Assembly: GCA_034666965.1 (NCBI GenBank) | Contig: JAXDKT010000193.1 | Location: 1-23,359, forward strand | DNA: 23,359 bases | Direction: 5' to 3' | Origin: Chersky-267 sp034666965 | Lineage (GTDB): Bacteria > Chloroflexota > Limnocylindria > Limnocylindrales > CSP1-4 | Shown: positions 14,132-22,287 of the stretch, piece after piece | Layout of the letters: the number at the start of each line of letters is the position of its first letter | How positions within the stretch are numbered: position 1 is the stretch's first letter | The notes under the pieces: generated by a model | Told to the model about the DNA's origin: nothing | Seen by the model: the letters and a program-made list of their open reading frames with translations, nothing else | Database searches by the model: none | Position numbers and translations under genes: made by a program

Positions 14132-15465
14132 CGCTCGATCCCGGCCGGTCGCGGCGTGGCGGCGATCGCCGATCGGTGGCTCTCGGTCGCCACGGCCCGA
14201 GCGAAGCGCTCGATCAGCCGGCTCGCGTTGCGATCCACGTCGAACTCGGCCACGACTCGCTCCCGCGCCGCCACGCCCAGTCGCGTCCGCAGCGCCGGGT
14301 CGTGATGCAAGAGGCGCAAGGCGGCCGCGATCGCCGCCGCGTCGCCGGGAGGGACGGTCAGCCCGGACGAGCCGTCGATGACGAGCTCCGGGATCCCCGA
14401 CAGCGCACTGGCGACGACCGGCAGGCCGGCGCTCATCGCTTCCATCAGGACGACCGGGATGCCCTCCCGCTTGCCGCTCCTGGTTGGCACGCTGGCGGCG
14501 ACCAGGACGTCGCTCGACCCGATCAGGCTGGCGATCTCCGCACGGGTGCGCCGGCCCAGGAACTCGACCCGGCCGTTCAGCCCGGCATCCGCCACCTGAC
14601 GTTCGAGCGCGGCTCGGTCGGGGCCGTCGCCGACGAAGCGGCAGATGAAGGGGACGCCGGCCTCGGACAGCAGTCGGCAGGCCTCGACCAGGTGAGTCTG
14701 GCCCTTGACCTCGTGAAGGGTGCCGATGGCCAGGATCGCCAATTGCGGATCCGGGTCGGTCTCTGCCGGCGCGGGTTGGAAGACGGTGGTGTCCACGCCG
14801 CAGTGGATCACCGCCAGGCGCTCGATCGGTCCGCCGCACTCGCGCTCGAAAACGGCCCGGTTGTCCTCGGAGATCGTCACCGTGAAGGCCGCTTCGCCGA
14901 CCTTCTGGCAGAGCATCGTCCGGTCGACGTGGAGATCCGAGCCGTGGGCGGTGAACGAGTACGGGATCCCGACCAGGCGATGGATCAGGAAGCCGGCCAG
15001 CGCCGGATGGGTCGCGAAATGACAGTGGACGTGGCGGACCCCGTCGCGCTCCATCAGCCGCGCGGCATGGACGACCTTGGGGAAGATCCCGATCCCGCCG
15101 AGCAGGAAGTTCGGGCTTCGCCAGGTCCCGGCCAGCATCGCCCCCAGGGCTCCCAGGTAGCGCCGCGGGGCGTGGCGCAGGAAATGCCCGTGGCTGGCCA
15201 GGATGGCCCGTGACAGGAAGGGCAGGAAGGTGGCCCGGGCGACATACGGAGCGGCTTCGGGATGCATCGCCGACTCGCGCTCGCGCAGCAACGGGAAGAG
15301 CCAGATCTCGGGACCCTGGCGCTCGACGGCCGCCATCTCGAACAGGATGAACGTCTCGGTCAGCTTTGGAAACCGCGACATGACGTAGGCGACCCGCAGC
15401 GGCGCGGCCTCGGGCGCCCCGCCCTCGCGTCGCTCGCGCTCGGGCGCAACCGCGACCGCCGTCAC
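14128..15465 (-). CDS. Family 4 glycosyltransferase (GT-B fold)
   Basis: 445 aa from the GTG at 15465, which overlaps the GalE stop as GTGA; the frame is open far upstream but only this start fits the operon. The conserved SRFPKLTETFI near residue 30-40 is typical of the GT4 subgroup found in exopolysaccharide clusters (colanic-acid or succinoglycan-type transferases). The N-terminal half includes HCHFATHPA and FTAHGSDLH. The C-terminal donor-binding half has GTLHEVKG, the VEFLGRR strand and the retaining-transferase EX7E motif at Glu334-Glu342 (KREGIPVVLMEAM). It should add a sugar, with retention of configuration, to the growing lipid-linked repeat unit in the cytoplasm. Overlaps with both neighbours show translational coupling. 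About 24 N-terminal residues before the fold are poorly ordered, so a slightly later start is possible. Confidence 0.92.
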   Translation of the reverse strand: MTAVAVAPERERREGGAPEAAPLRVAYVMSRFPKLTETFILFEMAAVERQGPEIWLFPLLRERESAMHPEAAPYVARATFLPFLSRAILASHGHFLRHAPRRYLGALGAMLAGTWRSPNFLLGGIGIFPKVVHAARLMERDGVRHVHCHFATHPALAGFLIHRLVGIPYSFTAHGSDLHVDRTMLCQKVGEAAFTVTISEDNRAVFERECGGPIERLAVIHCGVDTTVFQPAPAETDPDPQLAILAIGTLHEVKGQTHLVEACRLLSEAGVPFICRFVGDGPDRAALERQVADAGLNGRVEFLGRRTRAEIASLIGSSDVLVAASVPTRSGKREGIPVVLMEAMSAGLPVVASALSGIPELVIDGSSGLTVPPGDAAAIAAALRLLHHDPALRTRLGVAARERVVAEFDVDRNASRLIERFARAVATESHRSAIAATPRPAGIER

Positions 15466-16487
15466 GCCGAGCCCGACCCGGCGTCCGGGGAGTTCGATCC
15501 CGGATCGGCGTCGTCGTAGCCATCCAGGTGGCTGGCATGCCAGCGCCAGGCCGTATCCACGATGGCGTCCAGCCCGTGGCGCGTCTGCCATCCGATCTCG
15601 GCCTGGGCCCGGCTGGCATCCGCCCAGATGGCGGCTGGATCCCCGGCTCGTCGCGCGGCATCGACGGTCGGTACCTCGTGGCCCGCCGCCCGAGCGACGG
15701 CGTCGATGACCTCGCGGACCGATGAGCCCCGTCCGGTGCCGAGGTTGAGGGTCGTGCTGGGCAGGCCGTTGGCCAGCGCCTCGACGGCCAGGACGTGGGC
15801 CTCGGCCAGGTCGGTCACGTGGATGTAGTCGCGGATGGCCGTTCCGTCCGGAGTCGGGTAGTCGGTACCGAGGACGCGGACCGCCGGACCCCGCCCGAGG
15901 GCGGCCTTGATGACCACCGGGATGAGGTTGGGCGCGTCGGTCCAGTCCTCGCCGTGGCGCCCGTCGAAGGCGGCCCCCGCCGCGTTGAAGTAGCGCAGGC
16001 TGACCGAGCGGATGCCGGCGCCGTCCCACCAGCGCAGGGCGCGCTCCACGAGCAGCTTCGTCTCGCCGTAGGGGTTCTCCGGCCGGAGCTCGCTGGTCTC
16101 CCGGACGGGCAGGTCCGACGGCGTCCCGTAGACGGCACACGACGACGAGTAGACGAGGTCCGTCACGCCTGCGCGGCCCATCGCCCCCAGGAGCGCGAAC
16201 GAGCCACCGACGTTGGTCCCGAAGTAGCCGGCCGGGTCGCCGAAGGAAGCCTCTACCGACTTGAGTGCCGCAAAGTGGATCACCGAGCGAACCTCGTGAC
16301 CTCGGATCGTGCGTTCCACGAGGTCGCCGTCGAGGACCGAGCCGACGATCAGCGGCGCGCCGTCGACTGCCGCGCGGTGGCCGCGCTCGAGCGTGTCCAG
16401 AACAACTGGCTCGTGCCCGCGGGCCGCCAGGAGCCGGACGGTCTCAGACCCGATGTAGCCGGCGCCGCCGGTGACGAGGACGCGCAC
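15462..16487 (-). CDS. galE: UDP-glucose 4-epimerase
   Basis: 341 aa. It interconverts UDP-glucose and UDP-galactose (or the N-acetyl forms), supplying donors for the neighbouring glycosyltransferases. The NAD-binding TGGAGYIGS is at residues 6-14, the SSSCAVYG strand at 114-121 supplies the catalytic Ser, and Tyr140 and Lys144 in NPYGETK complete the short-chain dehydrogenase site. SLRYFNAAGA, GTDYPTPDGTAIRDYIHV and LNLGTGRGSSVREV are diagnostic GalE segments. I chose the GTG at 16487, ten bases after the stop of the Wzz-like gene, since the NAD motif starts immediately; the frame is open upstream but without homology. Its stop overlaps the GT4 start. Whether it also works on N-acetylated sugars is not clear. 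Confidence 0.95.
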   Translation of the reverse strand: MRVLVTGGAGYIGSETVRLLAARGHEPVVLDTLERGHRAAVDGAPLIVGSVLDGDLVERTIRGHEVRSVIHFAALKSVEASFGDPAGYFGTNVGGSFALLGAMGRAGVTDLVYSSSCAVYGTPSDLPVRETSELRPENPYGETKLLVERALRWWDGAGIRSVSLRYFNAAGAAFDGRHGEDWTDAPNLIPVVIKAALGRGPAVRVLGTDYPTPDGTAIRDYIHVTDLAEAHVLAVEALANGLPSTTLNLGTGRGSSVREVIDAVARAAGHEVPTVDAARRAGDPAAIWADASRAQAEIGWQTRHGLDAIVDTAWRWHASHLDGYDDADPGSNSPDAGSGSA

Positions 16488-16497
16488 GGGGCTCGTC

Positions 16498-18078
16498 TCA
16501 GAGAGCGTCGGTCGGCCGGTTCCGCGGCGTCCCCGACTTGCCGGTTGAGCGCGGTCGCCCGCCGGTCGATCGTACGGGCCGTTCAACCGCCGGCTCGGAT
16601 TCGGCTGGCGGCGGCGCCATCGGCGCGCTCGCCCGCACGACCGTGGGCCGGATCGCCGAGGGCATGATCTGCGGTGGCGGGGACCCGGCCGGGCGGTAGG
16701 GGCTCGTCGAGGCGCCCTGCATCGGCGACGGTGACGGCATTGGCGACGCCATCGGCGTTCCGCGCGGAGGCGGCGGAACCGGCCGGGTGGACCGGCCCCG
16801 TCCGAACAGACCCGACAGCGGCGCCGAACGCTCGGCAATGATCGCTCCGATGAGGTTGCCCCCGACATGGACCAGCGTCTCGGCGGCCGCTTCGACGTCC
16901 TCGCGCCGGGCGTGGTCGCGGCGCGCCACCAGGACCGTGCCGTCGACCGCACGCGCCCAGGACAGGGCCGCCGGCCCGGCCTGGACCGGAGGTGCCGCGA
17001 CGATCACGACGTCGGCCGACGCGAGCAGCTCGTTGATCAGGGCCCGGGCCCGCTCGGGGTCGACGATCTCGCTTCCTTCGTAACCGGCCGGCATGAGCGC
17101 CAGTCGATCGGCGATGACCCGCACGGCGGACCGCGCCTGCGCCTCGCGTGAGAGGACCTCACGAACGCCGGGCACCGGCTCGATCCCGTACAGGCCAGCC
17201 AGCGTGCTCCGCGTGCCGCTGTCGATCACCACGACCCGCCGGCCCAGACGCGCCAGGGCGCGGCCCAGATTGATGGCCACCACCGCGGCACCCGTGTCCG
17301 ACTTGACGTCCACCACCGCCAGGCTGCGCAGGACGTCGTCGGCCTCGCCGTACACGATCCGGCCGGCCAGGAGACGGTAGGCCGTCGCGGCCGAGGACAT
17401 GTCGTCGACGAGATCGTTCGGGTGCGGGAGCGACTTGCTGGGGGCTGGCACCGAGCCGAGGACGGGCGCCCCGGTCAGGCGGGCCAGCTCCTCGCGGTTG
17501 CGGATCGTCCGGCCGAAGTACTCGATGAGCAGGACCAGGATGATCGCGGCGATGATCCCGGCCAACGTGGCGAGCAGGACGATGAGCGAGATCTGCGGGG
17601 CAACCGGATCGGGCACGACCTCGGCGAACCGGACCACCACCAGGGTGCCCTCGGGGCGACTGACACCGGCATTGGTGAACTCGACCAGCTGCGACGCCAT
17701 CTCGTTGGCCAGGTCGGCCGCCTGCTGAGCGCCGCCGTCCTGGACCCGGATGCTCAGGATGCGGCTCTCGGTATTGGCGGTGACCCTGGTGTTGGTGGCG
17801 AGGTCGTTCGATGACATCGACAGCCCGCGCGCCTTGATCGTCGGGTCGAGGATCGTCGGCGTGGTGATCACCTGGGCGTAGGTCTGGATCAGCTTGGCCG
17901 ACGCGCCCACGGTCGTGGCATCGGTGTTGATCGGCCCGACCAGGAGCTGCACGGAAGACTCGTACGTCGGCGGGATCCGGCTGGCGACGTAATACCCGGC
18001 CAGCCCGGCCACCCAGGCGGCCACGAGCAGCGTCCACCACCAGCGTCGCGCGACCGCGAAATATCCCGAGAGCTCCAC
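16498..18078 (-). CDS. Wzz-type chain-length determinant fused to a degenerate BY-kinase-like domain
   Basis: 526 aa from the GTG at 18078, which has GGAGG seven bases upstream. Two membrane helices (about 12-33 and 163-187) flank an extracytoplasmic Wzz domain (about 38-160), followed by a cytoplasmic P-loop-like domain (about 195-425). In bacterial tyrosine kinases this part has Walker A, A' and B. Here the Walker A position reads VKSDTGAAVV (258-267) without the Gly-Lys-Ser/Thr, Walker A' reads VVVIDSGTR (282-290) and Walker B reads DVVIVAAPP (356-364) without its aspartate. The C-terminal tail (about 430-526) is Pro/Ser/Met-rich with a single Tyr instead of the usual tyrosine cluster. So it is probably a structural co-polymerase controlling chain length or export without kinase activity. 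It sits between the deacetylase and epimerase genes. Confidence 0.92.
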   Translation of the reverse strand: MELSGYFAVARRWWWTLLVAAWVAGLAGYYVASRIPPTYESSVQLLVGPINTDATTVGASAKLIQTYAQVITTPTILDPTIKARGLSMSSNDLATNTRVTANTESRILSIRVQDGGAQQAADLANEMASQLVEFTNAGVSRPEGTLVVVRFAEVVPDPVAPQISLIVLLATLAGIIAAIILVLLIEYFGRTIRNREELARLTGAPVLGSVPAPSKSLPHPNDLVDDMSSAATAYRLLAGRIVYGEADDVLRSLAVVDVKSDTGAAVVAINLGRALARLGRRVVVIDSGTRSTLAGLYGIEPVPGVREVLSREAQARSAVRVIADRLALMPAGYEGSEIVDPERARALINELLASADVVIVAAPPVQAGPAALSWARAVDGTVLVARRDHARREDVEAAAETLVHVGGNLIGAIIAERSAPLSGLFGRGRSTRPVPPPPRGTPMASPMPSPSPMQGASTSPYRPAGSPPPQIMPSAIRPTVVRASAPMAPPPAESEPAVERPVRSTGGRPRSTGKSGTPRNRPTDAL

Positions 18079-18083
18079 CTAGG

Positions 18084-18090
18084 TTCCTCC
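18084..18090 (-). promoter_or_regulatory. Strong ribosome binding site deciding the GTG start of the Wzz-like gene
   Basis: GGAGGAA on the minus strand, with GGAGG seven bases before the GTG at 18078. It sits in the only sizeable gap (88 bases, 18079-18166) inside the polysaccharide operon, where an internal promoter is possible but none is clear. Confidence 0.75.
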
Positions 18091-18166
18091 ATCGTGCGGG
18101 CGCCAAGGATCGTCCGGGGACGGTTCTCGGAGCACGCAGCCTACCATCAACGAGTCATCGGGCCGG

Positions 18167-19168
18167 TCAGCGGGCCAGCCATCCGAGGGCCTGGGCGCGG
18201 ATGAGCGCCGGACTCGAACGGCCGCCAACGTTGATCCTCCGAAGCCGCTGCCAGTCCGCCCGGCGCAGGTCGTTGACCCCGCGAATCGTGGTGAATGCCG
18301 CCCCGATCCCGAGGCTCGCCACCCGTTCGACGACGCGGTCGGAGTGACTGCCGCTGGGATAGGCGAAGGCCGCCGGTGCCGAGCCGATCTCGCGAACGAG
18401 GTCCGCCCGCGAACCGTCGATCTCGCCGTCGAGCTCGGACGGATCGATCCGCTCGAGCAGGGGATGGACGCGCGAGTGCGGGGCCAGCGTGACGCCCTCG
18501 GCCGAGAGTCGTCGCAGGTCGTCCCAGCCCAGCACCGACGATCGACCGGGCTCGGGCGCGTCGCCGCCGAGCCGGTCGACGAGGTCGTCGACCTCCGCCA
18601 TGGCGACGGGATGAGCGAGGGTCTTGATCCGGCCGCGCAGAACCCGAAACGCCGCAACTCGCTGGGCCCGGGTCGCCACAAGCAGCGATCCGGCGCCCGT
18701 GGCCAGCGGCTCAGTGCGCGGCGTCCGGATCAGTGCCGCATAGAGACGGTCCCACCAGAAGGCGATGGACCGGCCGGGAAACGCGGTCGGCACGAACAGC
18801 ACGGCCGGAATCCCGCGCTCACGCAGGATCGGCCAGGCCGAGGTCGCGAAGTCGCGATAGGCGTCATCGAAGGTCAGGAGGAGGGCCCGAGCCGGGATGG
18901 GAGGGCCGCCCGCCGCCCTGGCCAGGATCGGCTCGAGCCCGATGAACGAGAAGCGCTGGCCCAGATCCTCGATCTGACGAGCGAACCCTTCGGGGCTGGC
19001 GCTGATCAGGCCCGGATAGTGATCGTCGTCGGGCTCAGCCACCCGGTGGTAGGTCAGCACGGGCAGGACGTCCGGACGGTCGCGGTCGACCGCCTCGAGC
19101 GCGCGGATCACGCCACCGAACAGCGGACCGGCGGCCACGGCTGCTGCGGCAGCGCGGGGTCCGTTCAC
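18167..19168 (-). CDS. Polysaccharide deacetylase (NodB/CE4 family)
   Basis: 333 aa from the GTG at 19168, one base after the ATP-grasp stop, with GGAGA about nine bases upstream; the longer open frame is not supported. The NodB-type fold is shown by LTYHRV at 39-43, the catalytic/metal TFDDAY at 99-104 (Asp101, Asp102), the metal-binding HSRVH at 231-235 and AYPSG at 269-273. CE4 enzymes remove N-acetyl or O-acetyl groups from glycans using a divalent metal. There is no clear signal peptide or membrane anchor, only an Ala-rich weakly hydrophobic start, so it may act in the cytoplasm on lipid-linked intermediates or be exported in a non-classical way. Its place directly before the Wzz-like gene suggests that it trims the polymer made by this operon. 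Confidence 0.9.
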   Translation of the reverse strand: MNGPRAAAAAVAAGPLFGGVIRALEAVDRDRPDVLPVLTYHRVAEPDDDHYPGLISASPEGFARQIEDLGQRFSFIGLEPILARAAGGPPIPARALLLTFDDAYRDFATSAWPILRERGIPAVLFVPTAFPGRSIAFWWDRLYAALIRTPRTEPLATGAGSLLVATRAQRVAAFRVLRGRIKTLAHPVAMAEVDDLVDRLGGDAPEPGRSSVLGWDDLRRLSAEGVTLAPHSRVHPLLERIDPSELDGEIDGSRADLVREIGSAPAAFAYPSGSHSDRVVERVASLGIGAAFTTIRGVNDLRRADWQRLRRINVGGRSSPALIRAQALGWLAR

Positions 19169-19169
19169 G

Positions 19170-20429
19170 TCAGGCGTCTCCCGGGGCGGTTCCGGGCGTG
19201 TGCCGAGGGGCTGGTCTGCTCCCTCGACGGCGGCCGCCGATGGCCGCCACGGTCCGCCAGCCGTCGAGCAGGAAGGGGAGCGGGTCGCGCCACGAGCCGA
19301 CGGCCTCGATCTTGGGCCCGCGGATGGATCGTGCCCACTCACGCAGCGACAGCCGACCGCGTCGCGCGGCGACCACGGCGGCCTGCAGGTCATGGCGCCA
19401 GTAGATCCATTTCACGCCGCGGTAGGTCTGTGTTCGGGCGGTCGGAAGGGGCTGGCCGAGGGCATCGCGGTAGGCGGTCAGGACCAGCTCGACCCCTCCG
19501 CGCTCGGCGATCGCGGAGCGGCCCGTCGGTCGCCCGATGTTCGGTTCGATGATGAAGTGGCGTCCCGTCGTCAGGTCGCGCTTCATCTCCAGGTAGCCCA
19601 GGCCCTGGTAGGCCACGCTTCCGAACAGCCGGAGCGATTCCTCCAGGACGGCGTCGTTGCGGACCTCCTCGCCCAGGCAGCTCGTGCCGGTCTCGACTGG
19701 CCACTGACGGATCTTCCGGGCGACGAAGGTGACCTGTGGCCGCGAGTCGCGGTCGAAATACACGTTCGACGAGTACAGGTCGCTCTCGCTGCCATCGACC
19801 CAGGCCTGGGCGATGAGGACGTCGGCCCAGGCCGAACAGCGGTCGTAGGCGGCCAGCAGCTGGGCCGGGTTCTCGACCCGGAAGACCTTGGCCCGGGTGG
19901 CCGCCTGCCAGCGGGCCGTCTTGAGCCCGGGTTTGAGCACCGCCGGATAGCCGAGCTCGGCGGCGGCCGCCTCGGCGTCGGCCCGGCTGCGCAGGATCCG
20001 CGTCGGCGGGATCGCCAGGTCGTGGGCCTGGGCGTGCTCGGTGAAGCGCACCTTGTCCATGAGCAGCTCGACCGTGTCATGAGCCGGCAGGACGAAGCGG
20101 TACCACGGAGCGAGGCGCTCGCGGCCCGTCGAGATGGCCAGGACCGAGGCATCGGAGCAGGGCACCAGCACGGCCGGCGCAGTGCCGTCCGCACTCAGCC
20201 GCGGACCGAGCCGCTCCAGCTCCGCGACCAACCCGTCGCCTGACGTCGGAGCCTCGATGACCTCCCGGACGGCCCGGGTACGGGCGCAGAAATGGCCTCG
20301 ATCGCTGGCCAGGCCCACGACCGGGATCCCGCGCGCGGCGAGAATCCGGGCGGTCTGCAGCCCGGTGATGCAGTCCAGGGCGAGCACGACCGCGGGATTG
20401 ACGATGGACGCTCCGGACCGCCGAGCCAT
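19170..20429 (-). CDS. ATP-grasp carboxylate-amine ligase-like protein
   Basis: 419 aa. ATP-grasp ligases activate a carboxylate as acyl-phosphate and join it to an amine or other nucleophile. The N-terminal Rossmann-like domain (VVLALDCITGLQTARIL, GIPVVGLASD) is typical of stand-alone carboxylate-amine ligases. The ATP-grasp core has MDKVRF with AIPPTRIL, the ATP-binding PAVLKPGLK, RKIRQWPVETGTSC, and the metal-binding HFIIEPNIGRPTGRS with its Glu and Asn. The ATG at 20429 lies five bases after the PEP-mutase-like gene's stop. The family includes D-aspartate ligase-like and amino-acid or sugar-modifying enzymes in capsule loci. In this setting it could attach an amino acid, or an acid made by the PEP-mutase and dehydrogenase pair, to a sugar or amine. 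Fold call is strong; substrate is unknown. Confidence 0.85.
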   Translation of the reverse strand: MARRSGASIVNPAVVLALDCITGLQTARILAARGIPVVGLASDRGHFCARTRAVREVIEAPTSGDGLVAELERLGPRLSADGTAPAVLVPCSDASVLAISTGRERLAPWYRFVLPAHDTVELLMDKVRFTEHAQAHDLAIPPTRILRSRADAEAAAAELGYPAVLKPGLKTARWQAATRAKVFRVENPAQLLAAYDRCSAWADVLIAQAWVDGSESDLYSSNVYFDRDSRPQVTFVARKIRQWPVETGTSCLGEEVRNDAVLEESLRLFGSVAYQGLGYLEMKRDLTTGRHFIIEPNIGRPTGRSAIAERGGVELVLTAYRDALGQPLPTARTQTYRGVKWIYWRHDLQAAVVAARRGRLSLREWARSIRGPKIEAVGSWRDPLPFLLDGWRTVAAIGGRRRGSRPAPRHTPGTAPGDA

Positions 20430-20434
20430 GCCCC

Positions 20435-21325
20435 TCAGCCGACCTCGTCCTCGAGGGCGATGGCCTCCTTGGTTCCGACCAGCTCGAAGACATGATCGAC
20501 GGTCGCGATGTGCGGGTCGACGTCGGCGGCCCGTCCGGCTCGGGAGAGTCCTTCGAGGGTTTCCTCCATCGCCTTGACCGCTGCCCGCATCGGGTGGTTG
20601 GCCAGGATGACCAGGTTGAAGCCCTTGCCGTGGAGCTCCTCCGAGGTGTAGCTCGGGAAGAGCGTCGGGACGGCCACCAGGGGCACCGAGCCAAGGCCCT
20701 TCCAGGACGCCAGGAAGCCCTCGATCTCAGCCAGGCTCTTGTCCCGGGAGTGGATCAGGATCGCGTCGGCACCGGCCTCGACGTAGGCGTCGGCCCGGGC
20801 GCAGGCATCTTCGACCCCATGGCCGGCGATCAGGCTCTCGACTCGGGCAATGAGCACGAAACCGTCCCCGTCCTGGAACCGCTTGGCCGTCTTGATCCGG
20901 CGGGCCTGCTCCTCGCGCCCGATCAGCTCGCGCTTCGACTCGCCCGTGTACAGGCTGTTCCGCTTGGGGAACAGGTTGTCCTCGAGCGAGATGGCCGAGA
21001 TCCCCGCACGCTCGTAGTCGACCAGCGTCCGGACGACGTTGCCCAGCCCCCCGAAGCCGTTGTCGACGTCGGCGATCACGGGCAGGTCAGTCGCGGCGTC
21101 GATCGCGACCGCAGCGGCGAGCGCCTCGGTCATGGTGGTCAGGTTGAGATCGGGCATCGCGTGGGCCATGGTGGCCACCCCGAAGCCGCTGACCCACACG
21201 GCATCGAAGCCGTAGCGCCCGATCAACTTGGCGCTCAGCGCGTCGTGGGCGCCGACGGCGACGACCGCCCGCGGCTCCTTCAGTGCCGCGCGCAGTGCTG
21301 CGCGCTTGCGATCCGCTCGATTCAT
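20435..21325 (-). CDS. Phosphoenolpyruvate mutase-like protein (PEP mutase / isocitrate lyase superfamily)
   Basis: 296 aa. PEP mutase rearranges phosphoenolpyruvate to phosphonopyruvate, the entry step to most natural phosphonates; relatives are phosphonopyruvate hydrolase, oxaloacetate hydrolase and 2-methylisocitrate lyase. Residues matching the characterised mussel enzyme, from memory of its numbering, are Trp44, Ser46 and Gly47, Asp59, Asp86 and Asp88 in ADVDNGFG, Glu115, Lys121 and Asn123, Arg161 in ARVES and His192 in IHSRDKS. The signature EDKXXXXXNS reads EDNLFPKRNS at 115-124: only the first Lys is changed to Asn. The segment MPDLNLTT (58-64) is more like methylisocitrate lyase. The ATG start overlaps the dehydrogenase stop (ATGA). 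PEP mutase or a close relative is likely, but lyase or hydrolase activity is not excluded. Confidence 0.82.
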   Translation of the reverse strand: MNRADRKRAALRAALKEPRAVVAVGAHDALSAKLIGRYGFDAVWVSGFGVATMAHAMPDLNLTTMTEALAAAVAIDAATDLPVIADVDNGFGGLGNVVRTLVDYERAGISAISLEDNLFPKRNSLYTGESKRELIGREEQARRIKTAKRFQDGDGFVLIARVESLIAGHGVEDACARADAYVEAGADAILIHSRDKSLAEIEGFLASWKGLGSVPLVAVPTLFPSYTSEELHGKGFNLVILANHPMRAAVKAMEETLEGLSRAGRAADVDPHIATVDHVFELVGTKEAIALEDEVG

Positions 21326-22287
21326 GCTCGTTCGGCGGCGGCGTGACCCATGACCGATTCCTCCCGGATCGCGGCGGCGCCGTCGACGATGGCGACGACC
21401 TCCTGCCCGATCTCGCGCTGTGCGTCGACTGTCGTCGCACCGATATGTGGGGTGAGGACGACGTTGGGCAGGCTCGCCAATGGCGATACCTTGCCCTCGC
21501 CCTCGTTGACATGGACATCGAGACCGGCTCCGCGGATGCGGCCACCGGGCTGGAGCTCGTTGAACAGGGCGGCTTCGTCGACGACCCCGCCCCGGGCGAC
21601 GTTGACCAGGAAGGCCCCCGGCTTGACCCGGCTCAGCTCGGCGGCGCCGATCATGCCCCGCGTGTCCGCGTCGAGCGGCACGTGGATGGTCAGGAAGTCG
21701 GCCGCGGCCAGGACGCTGTCAAGGTCGGTCAGCTCGATGCCCCGCGCGCCGAACTCGGCCGCGCGGGCTGGGCTGGGCGCGTCGACGCAGCCGATGGGGC
21801 GCATGCCCCAGGCGCTGCCAAGTGACGCGACCCGCGATCCGATCGAGCCCAGGCCGACGATGCCCAGGGTCTTGCCGGTGAGGTTGTAGCCGACGAGCTC
21901 GCTCTTGGCCCAGTGGCCCTCGCGCAGCAGGCGGTCCCCCAGGGCGATCCCGCGGGCCAGGCTGAGCATCAGCCCGAAGGTCAGCTCGGCGACGGCCTGG
22001 GCCCCGGGCCCCGGGACGCGCCGGAGGTCGATCCCGCGCCGCCGGACCTGGTCGAGATCGAGGTTGTCGAGCCCCGATCCAGCCCGGACGAGCAGCCGCA
22101 GACCGGTCGCGGCGGCGAGGACCTCGGAGCTGATCGAGACGCCACTGCGGAACACGATCGCCTCGCGGTCGACGGCCAGGCGCCGGAGCTCGTCCTCCGG
22201 TGCACCGAAGGCGGCGACGACGTCATGGCGTGTGCGCAACTCGTCCAGGGCGTCCGCGTCGATCGGACTGGCGACGAGGATTCTCAC
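21322..22287 (-). CDS. D-2-hydroxyacid dehydrogenase (phosphoglycerate dehydrogenase-like)
   Basis: 321 aa, about the length of family members without the C-terminal ACT domain. These enzymes reduce 2-oxo acids to D-2-hydroxy acids, or the reverse, with NAD(H). The NAD motif GLGSIG is at 145-150, the acidic Asp169 in GCVDA favours NAD over NADP, and the catalytic residues are Arg232 (NVARGGVVDE), Glu262 or Glu264 (DVHVNEGEG) and His281 (TPHIGA). The GTG at 22287 overlaps the upstream stop (GTGA) and has a strong GGAGGTGG ribosome binding site (22291-22298). Its stop overlaps the PEP-mutase-like ATG. As a general serine-pathway SerA it would be out of place; coupling to a PEP mutase homologue suggests reduction of phosphonopyruvate or another 2-oxo acid, or supply of a precursor for this operon. 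Confidence 0.9.
   Translation of the reverse strand: MRILVASPIDADALDELRTRHDVVAAFGAPEDELRRLAVDREAIVFRSGVSISSEVLAAATGLRLLVRAGSGLDNLDLDQVRRRGIDLRRVPGPGAQAVAELTFGLMLSLARGIALGDRLLREGHWAKSELVGYNLTGKTLGIVGLGSIGSRVASLGSAWGMRPIGCVDAPSPARAAEFGARGIELTDLDSVLAAADFLTIHVPLDADTRGMIGAAELSRVKPGAFLVNVARGGVVDEAALFNELQPGGRIRGAGLDVHVNEGEGKVSPLASLPNVVLTPHIGATTVDAQREIGQEVVAIVDGAAAIREESVMGHAAAERA

Noticed and set aside
20435..21325. Reading the PEP-mutase-like gene as a housekeeping isocitrate or methylisocitrate lyase
   Set aside because: The LFPKRNS and IHS segments and the conserved Lys121/Asn123 fit PEP mutase better than the lyase signature, which has a catalytic Cys in KKCGH. Only the short MPDLNLTT loop is lyase-like, so this is kept as an alternative and not the main call.
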